A stretch of DNA of 64,000 bases from Euryodendron excelsum (taxonomy: Eukaryota > Streptophyta > Magnoliopsida > Ericales > Pentaphylacaceae): contig CM065384.1 in assembly GCA_033060915.1 (NCBI GenBank), forward strand, positions 35,047,501 through 35,111,500. The letters are read 5' to 3'. Both the position numbers and the translations under genes were made by a program. A model generated the notes under the pieces. It ran no database searches. It was not told the DNA's origin and saw nothing but the letters and a program-made list of their open reading frames with translations. Below are positions 1-11,226 of this stretch, piece by piece. Every line of letters begins with the position of its first letter. Within the stretch, counting starts at the first letter, position 1.

Positions 1-533
1 GTGACCTTAGCTTCCCAAGTCTTTGGCAATGACCTCAAGATTTTTCTTACATGTTCATTGTTAGGATACATCTTTCCAAGAGATTTCAAACCATTATTAA
101 TATTGGTGAACCTTGTAAACATTTCGGTAATAGACTCATTCGATTTCATTTTAAACAATTCATAATTGTGGACTAAGATGTTGATTTTAGATTCCTCAAC
201 CCGATTAGTACCTTCATGTGTTACCTTTAGTCTATCCCACATTTTATTAGCTAATTCACAAGTGGAAATATGATTAAATTCATTAAGATCAAGAGCACAA
301 TATAAAATGTTCATGGCTTTAATATTTGATTCGGGCTTAGGAACATTAACCCTTTCTACTTTCATTGTAGGAAGTTTGAGACCATTTAAAATAATTCTCC
401 ATAACTCATAGTCAACAGATTGTATATATATTCTCATTCTATTCTTTCAATAATTATAATTGGTACTATTAAACATAGATGGTCTATTTGTGGATTGACC
501 CTCACCAAGAGAGCTTCCAAAGTTGGTTACCAT
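1..533 (-). pseudogene. copia gag (UBN2-type) fragment
   Basis: Gag encodes the structural protein of the retrotransposon particle. Reading minus from the ATG at 533, the frame starts MVTNFGSS and continues with gag signatures such as DYELWRIILNG, ANKMWDRLKVTHEGT and ITEMFTRFTNI, which fit the gag-polypeptide family of plant copia elements. One in-frame TGA lies near 442, in a context (NYNY*KNRM) where a Trp is expected. The rest of gag and pol lies beyond the left edge. The start lies about 40 bases inside the primer binding site, as expected for the 5' end of an element. Confidence 0.8.
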
Positions 534-571
534 GGATCTATTCCTAGGATGTTAAGCCTACAGTAGGAATA

Positions 572-588
572 CTAGCTCTAATACCAAT
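572..588 (-). other. primer binding site, Met-tRNA type
   Basis: On the minus strand, directly after the LTR end, the sequence reads TTGGTATTAGAGC. This is one transition from the usual TGGTATCAGAGC complement to the 3' end of initiator Met-tRNA used by plant copia elements. It fixes the LTR boundary at 589. Confidence 0.8.
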
Positions 589-2266
589 TGTTGGCCCAAA
601 AGGCAACTCAAGACGGGGGTGAATTAGGTTTGTTAAAAAATTAAAGCAATTAAGATCAATTAAAATCAATCTAATCAATGAAACAGTAACTCAACATATA
701 TGCAATGCAATGTAGACCACAATGGAATGAAAACTGAGCACAAGAAAGCACACCAAGAATTACCGAGGTTCAACCACAATTCGTGGTCTACACCCTCACC
801 CCAAGATCCCCTTGAAGTCTCCTTCCACTATGCAATCTCCAATTACAAAGTAGATGTTGATTTCTAAAGTGTTCAACTCACTTTTACACAAGAACTCATT
901 TCCAAGTTCTTCCAACTACTAAGTAGCTTTGTCTAACATCTACTTCAACTTACAAGTGTTTTTTTTTTTGGCAAGAGTACACTCCAACTCTCACTTATAA
1001 GTATATGAAGGATATACAAACGAAATACAAACTCTCTATGAAGAGTAAATGAGAATTGAATAGCTTACAACTGCCAACTTGATAACAAAGAGAATTTTCA
1101 GATTTTTCAACTCAATCAATCAGTGAATGTTGTATCTCTTGTCCATAAATGCATTTGGAGGCTTATATATAAAGCCCTGAATTGATTTCACCACTTGGAG
1201 GTTGTTAGAGTTTTATTAAATGCGCGCCTACTTCAATATAACGTTTAAAAATATAGGCGTTAGTCCCCAGGTGTCAACACTTGCATTCCATGTGTTGACA
1301 CATCAAGTTTGCATTCTCCAAATTTTGTCCACCATCTTCATGTGTCAACACATCAAACCCATATGTCTACACATTAAGTCTGCATTTTCTAGAATGTGTC
1401 CACTGTTTTTATGTATCGACACATTAAACTTATGTGTCGACACATCACCCAGAAACTGTCATTCATGCTTTTTTTGATTAATTTAGCTTCAAATAATCTG
1501 AGGATGTTCTTCAAAAACACTTGAGATCTTAAAGGAATCATCTCTTTGGGGTATAATGATAGTTCCAAGTCTTCAATCCTTTAAAGCTGTCTTTCATTTA
1601 ATTTGGATTGAATTTTTCTTTTGATGATCACATTTTCTTTGTTGTCGAGCTGTCAAATTCCTTGTCATTAAAGCCGAGCTTCTCTTCTTCATTTCCGAGC
1701 TCTTTTCATTTGCCGCTAATATTCTTTGCATCCATGTGGAGCTTCATATACATGATGTCGATATCTTCTTCTTCAAGATCACTTCATTAGAGGCTGGATG
1801 AAGTCTGTTTTTAAGTGTTCTCAATGTATATCAACTTTCTTGAATCTTCACAGCTTTGATGTAATCCTTTTATGAATTCTTTATAGAGATTTTGTAGACA
1901 CGATTAATCCTCTTATTGAATATCTTCAATCTCTTCGAATTCAAATAATTTTTATTTAGTCTTTTCACATTTAATGAAGTCTTCCTTTGAGTATCTTCAA
2001 TCTCTTCAAATGCAAATCATCTGTTTGAAGTTTGAGAGGGTGCAATTGCTTTGTTTTGGTGCATAGCTTGACTTTTGATACATAGCTTGACTTTTGGTAC
2101 ATTACTTGAACTTATAAGTGTTGTGCATCCATTTCAATATGAATTAGACTTTAATTCAAACTTTAAGTCTAAATTATAATATTTGTTAATCTGCACACTA
2201 ATTAAATACATTAGTAAACTTAACACAAGATTTACTTATAATCAAAATCAAGGTGTAGAGTCAACA
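589..2266 (-). repeat. 5' LTR of SIRE-like element (1678 bp)
   Basis: On the plus strand it runs from TGTTGGCCC to GTCAACA. It aligns by eye with the LTRs at 37088-38942 and 45169-46119, for example in the tract beginning TTGGCCCAAA and in the repeated CTTCAATCTCTTCGAAT-type phrases near 1920-2010. It carries the palindrome cluster at 1270-1446 and a TATA box at 1161-1175. Confidence 0.85.
1161..1446 (-). promoter_or_regulatory. LTR promoter: palindrome cluster and TATA box
   Basis: Five to six copies of a 14-bp palindrome, consensus ATGTGTCGACACAT, lie at about 1270, 1289, 1340, 1362, 1411 and 1432. The last is a perfect palindrome; the others differ by one or two bases. In the direction of transcription (minus) they sit upstream of TTATATATAAGCC at about 1161-1175, a good TATA box. 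The layout suggests an enhancer-like array that drives the element. The binding factor is unknown. Confidence 0.6.
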
Positions 2267-2271
2267 TGATT

Positions 2272-4703
2272 TGCCTCAAATCAATCATATGAACCCTTAT
2301 TCTTTAGAGTGGGTTTTTGACATCTTAAAAATAGTTTTGCAAAACCTCTTTTCCAAAAGTAATTTTCAAAGGTTCATTCTCTTTGGTTTTCAATTAAAGA
2401 AGTTTTCAAAACTATCTTGTATATAATGAATTTCAAGGTTTTCACTCTTTTAAGTTAAAGGTTATAATGGTCCCCATAAAGCCTTCCTTGGAATAGCTCT
2501 CTACTCTTTACCATATAAACCCTACACTTTCTAGAGACAATTTTCATAGAAATGATCTCCTTCAAATTGCCATAATTCCTTGAATTTGTTTTCCAAGTTT
2601 TTTACACTTATACCATGATTTTTCAAAACCTATTTTCAAAGTGCATGCACAAAACCACCTTTCCAAAACCACTTGGCCCAAACCCTAGTTCAAAACCACC
2701 TTCCAACCTTAGGTTAACTTGACCCTAGTTGTCCAACCTTAGGTAAGCTAACCCAAGTTAGTTAACCCTAGGTTACCTTAACCTTAGGTTAACCTAAAAC
2801 GAGTTAGCTAACCCAAGGTTAACCCAACCCAAGTTAGTTAACCCTAGGTCATTTTAACTTTAGGTTAACCTAACTCTAGTTAGTTAATCTTATGTCAACT
2901 CAATCTTAGTTCAACCTAACCCTAGTTGTTTAACCCTAGGTTAACCTAACTCAAGTTAGTTAACCTAGGTCAACCCAACCAAGGTTAATAAGTTTCAAGA
3001 TTCCAATTCAAAGACCCCTTTTCAAATGATCCTTTAATTCAAACCATTGCCATAACATACTTTCAAAAACATCCTATTCTCTTGAGATTTCAAAAATTAA
3101 CTCCAAAACCTTTTCAAATGCTTCCATTCTCTACCTTCAAGAATGCTTCCAAGAAGTTTTCTTAAACTTGTCTCAACTAAAATGGCTAAACACTGAACAT
3201 TATTCAAAAACTATTTTCAAAATGCTTCCAAAAACTCACAATCCTAAAGTGTCCTTAACCCTTTTATGGTTAGGGATACCAAGGGAAAGTGATGCATGAA
3301 TACAATCTTTAAGTTGTCCATATTGGGGTTCCATAACCCTAAGTGTTTTCAAAAGTTCTTTTCAAAAATGATTTTCAAACATCACATTCTTGAAGCAACC
3401 CTAATCTTTTCATGGTTAGGATTATTCAAGTATGAGTGAGACATTCAAGAAGGGTTCTATAACTCTAAAGCTTTAAAAACCAAAGAGGCAGTCTCTAGCC
3501 CCTTTTCCGAACATGTTTTCAAAACTCATAGCCTAAAATGAGTTTAGTTCTTCAATGACTAATCCCTTAAAGGGGATGAAACATTCAATATATCTTTCAT
3601 AGGATACACCAAAAATGGTTTTCAAAAACCTTTCGAAGACAAGTTCACAAGAACTTTTTACATTCCAAACTCTATTTCTAAATTTTCAAAACGAGACTCC
3701 AAAACTCCCCTGAGTTATTTCAAAACCTTTCCAAAACTCTCTTGAGTTGTTTCCAAAAACATTTCAAAAACTCTCGCGAATTAATTTCAAAAACATTTAA
3801 AATCATCTTCAAACCCAATTCCAAAAACATTTCAAACATCCCAAGTCTTACTTGAAAGACATTTTTATAAATTATTAAGTTCTCTTTTTCCAAAAACCTC
3901 AAAGTGTCTTCAAAAGTTTTTCAAAGACCTCAAAGTGTCTTCAAACTTTTCAAAGGCCCCAATGTGCCTCTTCTCTATTAGGCACTTGCCCGAACTACAA
4001 ATGACTTGATTCTCACCAAATAAGATAGGTAGGTAACCTAAAATGGTGCAGTCATAACCTTTATTTCAACCCTGGTTCCCTTTTCAAAAGTTTATATCAA
4101 TTCAAGATTTCTATCTCAATCCTTTCAAAACTTTCATATTTTCAAACATCTTTTTCGAAACATATATCATGCATCATTCATGCAAAAAGTGATGACCAAA
4201 CCCATTTTTCAAAATTCTAAAGTGGATATTAAGTGGATATTAGTAACCGGTTATTCAAGTGAGTGAATTAAGAGTGATTAGACATGTAGGTATTGAAAGG
4301 GCGGGATATGGTGATGATCTTAGAATATCTTTCCTACACGTAACCAACTCCCGAACCATAGATTTTTATTACAAAGACCAAAGTCAGAGTCAGGTTTTCA
4401 AAAGGGCTTTCAAAAGGTTATTAAGACCTCTTTTCCAAAAACAATCTTAAAAAGGACATTTTCAAAACTTTTTCGAAATACCTAAATTTAGTCTTCGAAT
4501 TACACTTAGTTTTTAGGTGACCTAACATATCTTTAACTATGTTAAATGGCAACTTCCATTTTTTTCAAAAAGCCTTTAAATCAAATCAAGTTTTCAAGTT
4601 CAAACCTCGTTGCACTTGTCCTTTTAGAAGGATGAGTTTTAACGAGAGAGTGCCGTGCTCTTTCCCGATTCAAGAGGGCTTGGTTAAAAACTAGGGCGAG
4701 ACA
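2272..4703 (-). repeat. degenerate large-LTR fragment, related to 53294-57610
   Basis: The right end reads in reverse complement TGTCTCGCCC, followed by motifs shared with the start of the 4.3-kb LTR at 53294 (TGTCGCGCCC, ACTCTCTCGTTA, GGTCACCTAAAAACTAAG). Most of the remainder is a low-complexity tract of TTTTCAAAA/TTCCAAAA phrases, the complement of the TTTGGAAAG tract in that LTR. The left end is not recognisable and may have been cut by the copia insertion at 2266. No coding capacity is seen. Confidence 0.6.
2640..2995. repeat. GTTAACCCTAGGTTAACC-type minisatellite
   Basis: Roughly ten imperfect ~30-bp units are built from the phrases AACCCTAG, GGTTAACC and AAGTTAGTTAACC. The CCCTAG core resembles plant telomere repeat CCCTAAA only loosely, and the internal palindrome GGTTAACC is prominent. 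It lies inside the degenerate LTR fragment. Confidence 0.6.
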
Positions 4704-5430
4704 CACTTGGATTAGAACTAACTGCTTTCCTAGCGATGTCTGGAAAGCCGAATCAATCATGACCATAAAGTTTCATGCTAAAGTAGTTGCATTAAACCTT
4801 TCACCTTGTGGCATAGTCTAAAGTCACAATAGAGGGTACAATAACGTTTGATCACTAAAAAATTATCAGTAAGGGCTCATTCACCTCAAGTTTAGTCGCT
4901 AAGAACAAGTAGTATGAATACATATTATAGTGGATAGTTCCCTCACGAAACCTATGTCAGACTATCAACCCTATACAGATCTTAGTCTAATCGTTAAACA
5001 AGCGACTAACTTGTGTTTCTCATTTGCTCGCTCTCTAATAAGGCGATAAAATGTAAAACTCACATTTGGATTTTAAATAGGTTATAGTGGATACTAAAAA
5101 ATAACCACTATTTATCTTTGATAATCAGATCTCATTCTATCTAAAAACAGGGCAACGCAAGAGCATAGTATCTCAACTTTGGCAACGCAAGAGCATAGTA
5201 TCTCAACTTTGCTCGCTCTCAAAAGCTCCAAAGGTGATAGTTTGTGTGAGAGAGCCTATCAACTTGCTCACATATTCTTAATCTCATATATGTGTTATGC
5301 AATAAACATAACTATATAATAGTTACTAAACTAAAATATGCATCATAATATAAAATATCCAAACATCCATAAGGTACAAAGTGATTATTTGATAAAACAA
5401 CCTACACATTATCACCACCTACGCACTTCT
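4704..5430. other. non-coding 3' tail of copia element with a 30-bp duplication
   Basis: No gene is seen. The stretch follows the RNase H end and is probably the element's 3' untranslated region. It contains an exact 30-bp tandem duplication (5151-5180 and 5181-5210, each beginning GGCAACGCAAGAGC). No polypurine tract or 3' LTR is recognisable. Confidence 0.5.
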
Positions 5431-6940
5431 ACTGCCCTAACATAACTGACAAAACCCTCTATAGCAATAGGCTTTGTCATAGGGTCTGCTAATGTACGAC
5501 TCATAAGGATGTGAGTCAGGATTATCTCCCTCTAAGCTACCATGTCTCTAATGAAATGATATCTCATATCAATGTGCTTGGTCCTATCGTGGTACTTGGG
5601 ATCCTTAGCATAGGCCAGTGTTGTCATGCTATTATAATAAATACTTATTGTCTCAATAAGGAATGTGAAGACACCCAAATGTCCAAGGAACTTCCTCAAC
5701 CAAACAACCTCTTGTACGGCAGACAAGCACGCCACAAACTTTGCCTCTATAGTGGACAAGGCAATGCAGGATTGCTTTACGCTACTCCACGAAATGATCA
5801 CACCACTAAGCAAGAAGGCATATCCCAATGTGGACTTCTACTCATCAAGGTCTCCACCCCAATCAGCATCACTATAGTCAACTAAACACATATCCAAATA
5901 CTGATAACATAGTACGAAATTTGCAGTCCCTTTCAGATACCTAAGTATCCTCTTGACTACTTTCTAATAAGCAGGTCTTGGGTTCGATTGGTAATGACTC
6001 ACTAACTCAACATCATAACTAATATCAGGGCAAGTACACATCACAGCGTACATCAAGCTCCCTACGACACTGAAATATGGTACTTAAGATATCTATTCTT
6101 TCTTTTCTGAAGTCTTAAGTTCCATAACAAGGCTTAGGCTTTCACCTTTTGCGACAAGAGTATCAATGGGTTTGCAGTTTTGCATTTTGAACTACTCAAG
6201 GACCTTCTTTATGTAAGTCTCTTGAGATAAACCAAGAATTCTCTTGGTGCAATCTCTCAGGATCTTAACTCTCAATACAAAACTCACCTTACCCATGTTT
6301 TTTATCTCAAAAGTGGAAGATAACCAACCTTTAGTGGTATCAACCAACTTCATGTCATTACTAGCCAGTAAGATATCATCCACATAAAGTGATAATATAA
6401 TGAAACTACCCTTGGACCTTTTAATGTACACACAATGGTCTTCCTCGATCATCATAACAGCTCGATGAAATCTCAAGTACCACTGTCTGAATGATTGCTT
6501 CAGGACATAAATAGATCTACGGAGCTTACAAACTTTGCGCACTTGGCCAGCAACTACATAGCCTTCAAGCTGATCTATGTAGATTTAAGAACTCACTTGT
6601 TCCCAATGGCCTTATGTTCAGACGGGGAGTTCAACCAAGTCCCAGACCTGATTAACTCTCATAGAATCCATCTTCTTAGCCATAGCAGCAATCCATTTCT
6701 CTCAAACAGGTGATGTGAGAGCCTTTTTAACTATCCAAAGCTCAGTATCATCGTGTGAAGCTACCATGAAAGCTTCCCCCTCAATCTCATAACGATGATG
6801 AGGGACGGTCCTACATGTGCTCTAATATAATGGAATGTCTTGAGAATACTTATCAATTAACATATCATTCAGTGCATTGCTCCCATTATCCCTAGGAGGT
6901 TGTGGAATCTCTCCCTCAATCTCAACTAGTCCACCTGGTG
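5430..6940 (-). pseudogene. copia reverse transcriptase and RNase H
   Basis: The reverse transcriptase/RNase H part of a copia polyprotein, which copies element RNA to DNA. The RT segment (6542-6192) contains LYVDDILLASND with the catalytic YVDD intact, and ends LGLSQETYIKKVLE. The RNase H segment (5828-5532) contains SWSSVKQSCIALSTIEAKF, matching the usual copia SRKQxxVxxSTxEAEY signature with E changed to K, and TKHIDMRYHFIRD. Upstream RT sequence near 6700-6560 (VWDLVELP context) is in other frames. At least three frame or stop breaks separate the blocks. Confidence 0.85.
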
Positions 6941-8320
6941 CGCTATCCTAAATATCCTTCATCTAAGTAGAGATTCACATCTCTAGACACCTCCCCCCTA
7001 CTAGGGAAAACATCCTTCAGAAAATTTACATCTCGTGACTCCATCTCAATCACACTTCGATTTGGCTGCTCTCCAATGAACACATATCCCTTTGAGTGCT
7101 CGAAATAGCTTATAAAGATACACTTCTTCCCTCTAGAGCCTAGAGTCCTATACTTAGGAGAAGCATTGTGTACATAGGCTGCCGAACTCCACGGTCTCAA
7201 ATGACTTAGGTCAGGCTTCCTGCTCGTCCATAACTTATAAGGAGTAGATGGGACAGATTTAGAAGGCACACAATTAAGAATGTAGGCTGCAGTCAACAAG
7301 GCATCCCCCTAATAAGATATTGAAATATTAGCTTGCGCCATTATTGACCTAACCATGTCTAACAAGGTGCGGTTCTGTCTCTTTGCTATAATATTTTACT
7401 GCAGAGTGCCCGGAATAGTCAACTGTCTAAGTATTCCTTTATCTTCATAAAGCTCTCGAAACAGCTCAGATATATACTCATGACCACGATCAGTTCTTAG
7501 AGCCTTAATGCTCATGTCTAACTGATTTCCAATCTCAAGAATATAACGTCTAAAGCAATCTAATGCTTTTGACCTATGTGAGAGCAGATAGACATGACCA
7601 AAATGTGTGTAGTCATCTATAAATATAATAAAATACGGTGCACCATGTCTTGCTCTCACATTAATGGGACCACAAACATATTAGTGAATAAGCTATAATA
7701 AAAAAGATGCCCTTTCAGCCTTGCCAAAAGGTTTTCTGGTTGCCTTTCCCTGAAGGCAACACTCACAAACTGGCAAGTCAACCTTAGCAAGTGAATCCAC
7801 ATGGCCCCCTCTAGCTAGCCTAGCCATTCTTTCTTATTCAATATGTCCTATTCTGGAATGCCATCTCCTAGAATCAATAAAAGAATAATGTACAGAAGCA
7901 TTAAATGAAACTGCATATTCTAAAGCATCATTCGTACTAGAAATATCAACATCTAGAAATATAAAATCATCCAACAAATATCCAAAACCATAGTAGACAG
8001 ACCCATGATAAATATATACAAACTGAGTCTCAAAAGAAACGATAACCTAGACTAAGTAAACTAGTAACTAAAAGCAGATTCGGCCGTATCCCCAATGCAT
8101 GAAGTACGTCATGAAGGTCAAGAGTGCAGACCAGCCCTCAAATCCAGCCAATAAGTTCCAATTCTAATGACATACACACTGGACTCGTTCCCCATATATA
8201 CCTTTCTACTACCACCTGATACGCGGCAATATTGCACATATACAAATTTGTTCCTCGCTATATGGTCGATTGCTCCTGAGTCTACAACCCACAATTGAGG
8301 AGAATGAGTAATCAAAATTT
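6940..8320 (-). pseudogene. copia protease and integrase
   Basis: The protease motif WVVDSGAIDHIA is visible near 8290-8250 (the DSGA of copia proteases). A GAG-pre-integrase zinc motif follows near 7860-7720 (WHSRIGHI ... CECCLQGK). The integrase core begins near 7640 with IIFIDDYT and continues RTDRGHEY, so the first two catalytic Asp residues are present. The third position, normally AERRNRT, reads AKRQNRT near 7370, an E-to-K change, with a stop just before it. The C-terminal part (7299-6943) keeps the PYKLW and SHLRPW motifs typical of copia integrases. Confidence 0.85.
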
Positions 8321-9222
8321 AACTAGACACAAAGCACTCAATGTGAGAAACATAAATACGGAGTAACTTCTTTGGCTCGACATATTCATTAGCGAAGTGT
8401 TCCAACTGCTGACAGTTATAGCACTTTTTCTTGGCCTTATCTTTCTTACCACCTTTCTTGCCTCTCTTTCTATGCTTGGCAAATTTAATCCAACTAGACC
8501 CAGCATCAGAACATCCCTTACCAGCATTGGCAGCCCCACGACCTATCTTGCGTTTAGACCTAGAAGTCCTATGTGAACTAGTCTCAGCAACATAAACAGT
8601 ACCACCATAAGCCTTAACAACCTCTTAGCGCTCAGCCTCCAACTCCAAATGGCGGAAGATATCCTCAAATGTCCTCATATTATCATTATGAGTCATATTC
8701 TGCTTCATGTGCTCTTATGACTGCGGTAGAGAGTGGATAACAGAATGTACCTGCTGCTCATCGACAAGAATATGTTCTGCTGCCCTAAGCTCGCGTATCA
8801 TGATTGACATCACTAACAAATGTTGCCTCATGGAGTGGTTAGGCTTCCTCTGATAGGAATCAAATTTGATGTCAACCCACGCAGTTTAGCAAGAGAAGTT
8901 ACCCTATACTTCAGCTTCAAAGCCTCCCAAGTCTTATAAGAAGTCTAGAGTGCCTCAAATTCTAGCATAAGATCATTCTCCATGCTGCTCAACATAAGAT
9001 AGCCCGCATCCTGATCTTTAGCTTGCCAAGTTTTGTAGAGTTCCAACTCTCTACAGTGCTGAACTATAGTACCCTATTTGGGCTCAGTCATCAGATGGTC
9101 AATGTGAGCCAAGAGACTCTACTCATTGAGAACAAATTGAATTTTATGGTGCCAAATGTCATAGTTGTCGCTATTCAGCTTCTCTCCCTTAACCATGTCA
9201 GCCACTACATTCTTAGATGCCA
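8312..9222 (-). pseudogene. copia gag with damaged zinc knuckle
   Basis: Reading minus from the ATG at about 9222, the start is MASKNVVADMVKGEKLNSDN followed by YDIWHHKIQFVLNE and a stop. This matches the N-terminus of many copia gag proteins. The zinc knuckle near 8410-8360 reads CYNCQQLEHFANEY, a CX2CX4HX4C motif in which the last Cys has become Tyr. Several other stops and shifts lie between. The ATG is chosen because it is the first after the LTR and primer region. Confidence 0.75.
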
Positions 9223-9365
9223 TGATAAACTACAAATAGAGACAAAAGCATAAGGATGTAAGAATAATGCATAACACACGTTTTTGTCGCAAAAATCTAA
9301 ATAAAAAAATAAGACAACTCTTAAAAGTCGCGAGATTGAAATTTCGCTATGCTCCCAATCATCTC

Positions 9366-9381
9366 TCGCACCACTAATGAT
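9366..9381 (-). other. diverged primer binding site
   Basis: Just inside the LTR the minus strand reads ATCATTAGTGGTGCGAGAG. The position fits a primer binding site, and the sequence resembles a heavily mutated Met-tRNA complement, but the match is weak. Confidence 0.35.
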
Positions 9382-11162
9382 TGTTATGAAATTTTAATTT
9401 AATTAATATCAAGAGTTAAATCTCTAAGCATTCTCTTACCCGATCAACTTCCCACTAAATAAATTCTTCCAGCTTGTGATAAATTTCAATTCCTTGCCTA
9501 TAGCATAAATATCATCTCAATAATATTTCTATGCTATCAAACAATTCAATTATGGAATTAAAACCAACAATTACCACATGGCTAAGTATAAAACATGAAT
9601 TAAAAGCAACTCTAATATTCAGAAATTAGAAATTAGAGTAACAACATGTTAACATGTTTCGTGGCTCAATTCTAAATTTTTTTCAATTTTTTGGAATTAT
9701 TAAAGCAACTAAAACAGTTAAATAAATTACAAAAAATATTACAGAACATAAAAAAATTCATTTAAACACACCACCACATAAAGCAAGTATCCAGAACCAC
9801 AAAGCACAAAACAAAAGGCCCTGAAACCCATGCACGCACCCCAACGCATGCAAGTAAGCCACAAAAATCCATTTTTTTTCTTTATTTTCCTATCTATTTT
9901 CAAAAATAATTTTTGGATCCATAGAAAAAATCTGAAAAAATTATATTAAAATAGGAAATATTTTTCCAAGCCAACACAAAAAAAATGAGCCAAAAAGACC
10001 TCGGGAAGTGAGCCCACTCGCCCCACATGCCACTAGGAGCAAGTGGGTAACGCGCAGGGCCAGCGAACTGCTAGCGTGGCGCCACGAGGATGCTACACGC
10101 GGGGAGCTATCACGGTCGTAGCCAACACGTGGGCGCCACGCGCCACCTTCCCTGCGGCAGTTTCTGGCGAGACAGGTGCCGTTGGCTTTGTCTCGATGCA
10201 TAGGGGCTGTCTGTGGCCTTATTTTGTCTAGGCTCGACCTTGATATATGGGTGTATATATAACAGGCCCTTCGGCGCAACTAGAATTGTTCTGAAGGGTC
10301 TGGTTCATCTTTTTCTTGAACCAAATTTGAACCAATTCGACCTAAAATTTCAATCCTTCATAACTCGAGATATATATAGCGAAAAAAATGCGTATAATAT
10401 AGCGATGAAAATGTAATGAAGAGAACACAACCATGTAAGATCCATGCTTAGAATCACAGTATCTAAGAAGTTATGAGTCGAGGAAGCGGTTGCCATAAAA
10501 ATTAAGGTTTGAGATTTCTCTTAAACCACTCATCCGTCTGAGATGAAATTTTTCAGATATACTACCATACATATAGGCTACGACATACTAAAATTTTAGA
10601 CCAAATAGAGAACGTTTCTTTAGGCTGCCATTAAAGCTCCGTTTGAAGTTTTTCTCAAAAAATAGCAAACAAAATGCATGCAATCATTCATGAGAGAACT
10701 TTAAATTACTCTGATACTAACTTAGCAAAAGTCTACAAACTATATGGAAGCAAGAATTCGGGCTTACCTCTTGAAACGTGTCTAAAAGCAAACTCGAAGA
10801 AACCAAATCTTGAACCCCAAGTCCTCCAAGTGTTTCTATTGAGATCTACTCATGGTGGAGTGCAGTTAAGCCTATCTGAGGCTAGGAACATCCACACAAT
10901 CCACAACTCAAGAGTCTTTCTTAGTAGTCTAAGTTTCTAGGAGAGATAGAGAGAGTTTTCTCCGAAGAAAAAACAAAACAGAGATACTTAGACATCATAT
11001 TATTTGCAAAGTCAGTATAAGTATATCTATTATTGGGAAGTTATAACTTCCCATAACTTTCCAGATAGTGGGTATAGAAAGAGAGGAAAGTGGGTAGTTA
11101 CTATCCATGGGTCCTAGGTTGGGCATGCCCATGGGAGCCCGAAGCGGCCCAATTTACCAACA
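9382..11162 (-). repeat. 5' LTR of copia element (1781 bp)
   Basis: The plus strand runs from TGTTATGAAA to TACCAACA, giving TG...CA ends in both orientations. In the direction of transcription it starts TGTTGGTAAATTGGGCCGC. A TATA box (TTATATATACACC) lies at about 10251-10262. A GC-rich block at 10020-10190 follows, with the 12-bp palindrome CGTGGCGCCACG at 10075-10086 and a near-copy at 10128-10140. It ends 65 bp upstream of the F-box reading frame. Confidence 0.8.
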
Positions 11163-11226
11163 CTATCTATATATCATATGTGTATGTGCAGTGCAAATGC
11201 ACGCATATGTATAAACATGTGTTTTG

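Larger units (their letters stand above)
1..2266 (-). mobile_element. Ty1/copia element, SIRE/Maximus-like, 5' end only
   Basis: Left-truncated LTR retrotransposon on the minus strand. It shows, in element order, a 5' LTR (2266 to 589), a Met-tRNA primer binding site and the start of gag, then leaves the window at base 1. The LTR has TG...CA ends and matches the LTRs of the second SIRE-like element at 37088-46119, including the palindrome cluster and a TATA box. The right flank after the LTR is TGATT; the matching duplication lies outside the window. Confidence 0.85.
4704..11162 (-). mobile_element. Ty1/copia element, degenerate, minus strand
   Basis: In element order: 5' LTR 11162-9382, a diverged primer site, gag 9222 to ~8320, protease and GAG-pre-integrase ~8320-7690, integrase ~7660-6940, reverse transcriptase ~6710-6000, RNase H ~5830-5430, then a non-coding tail to 4704. 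No 3' LTR is visible; the element stops where the degenerate gypsy LTR fragment begins at 4703. Stops and frameshifts interrupt every domain, so it cannot be autonomous. Confidence 0.85.

Noticed and set aside
2640..2995. Interstitial telomere repeat
   Set aside because: The units are not CCCTAAA; the resemblance is limited to the CCCTAG core.
5151..5210. CRISPR-like repeat pair
   Set aside because: Only two adjacent 30-bp copies without spacers in a plant retrotransposon; a simple tandem duplication.
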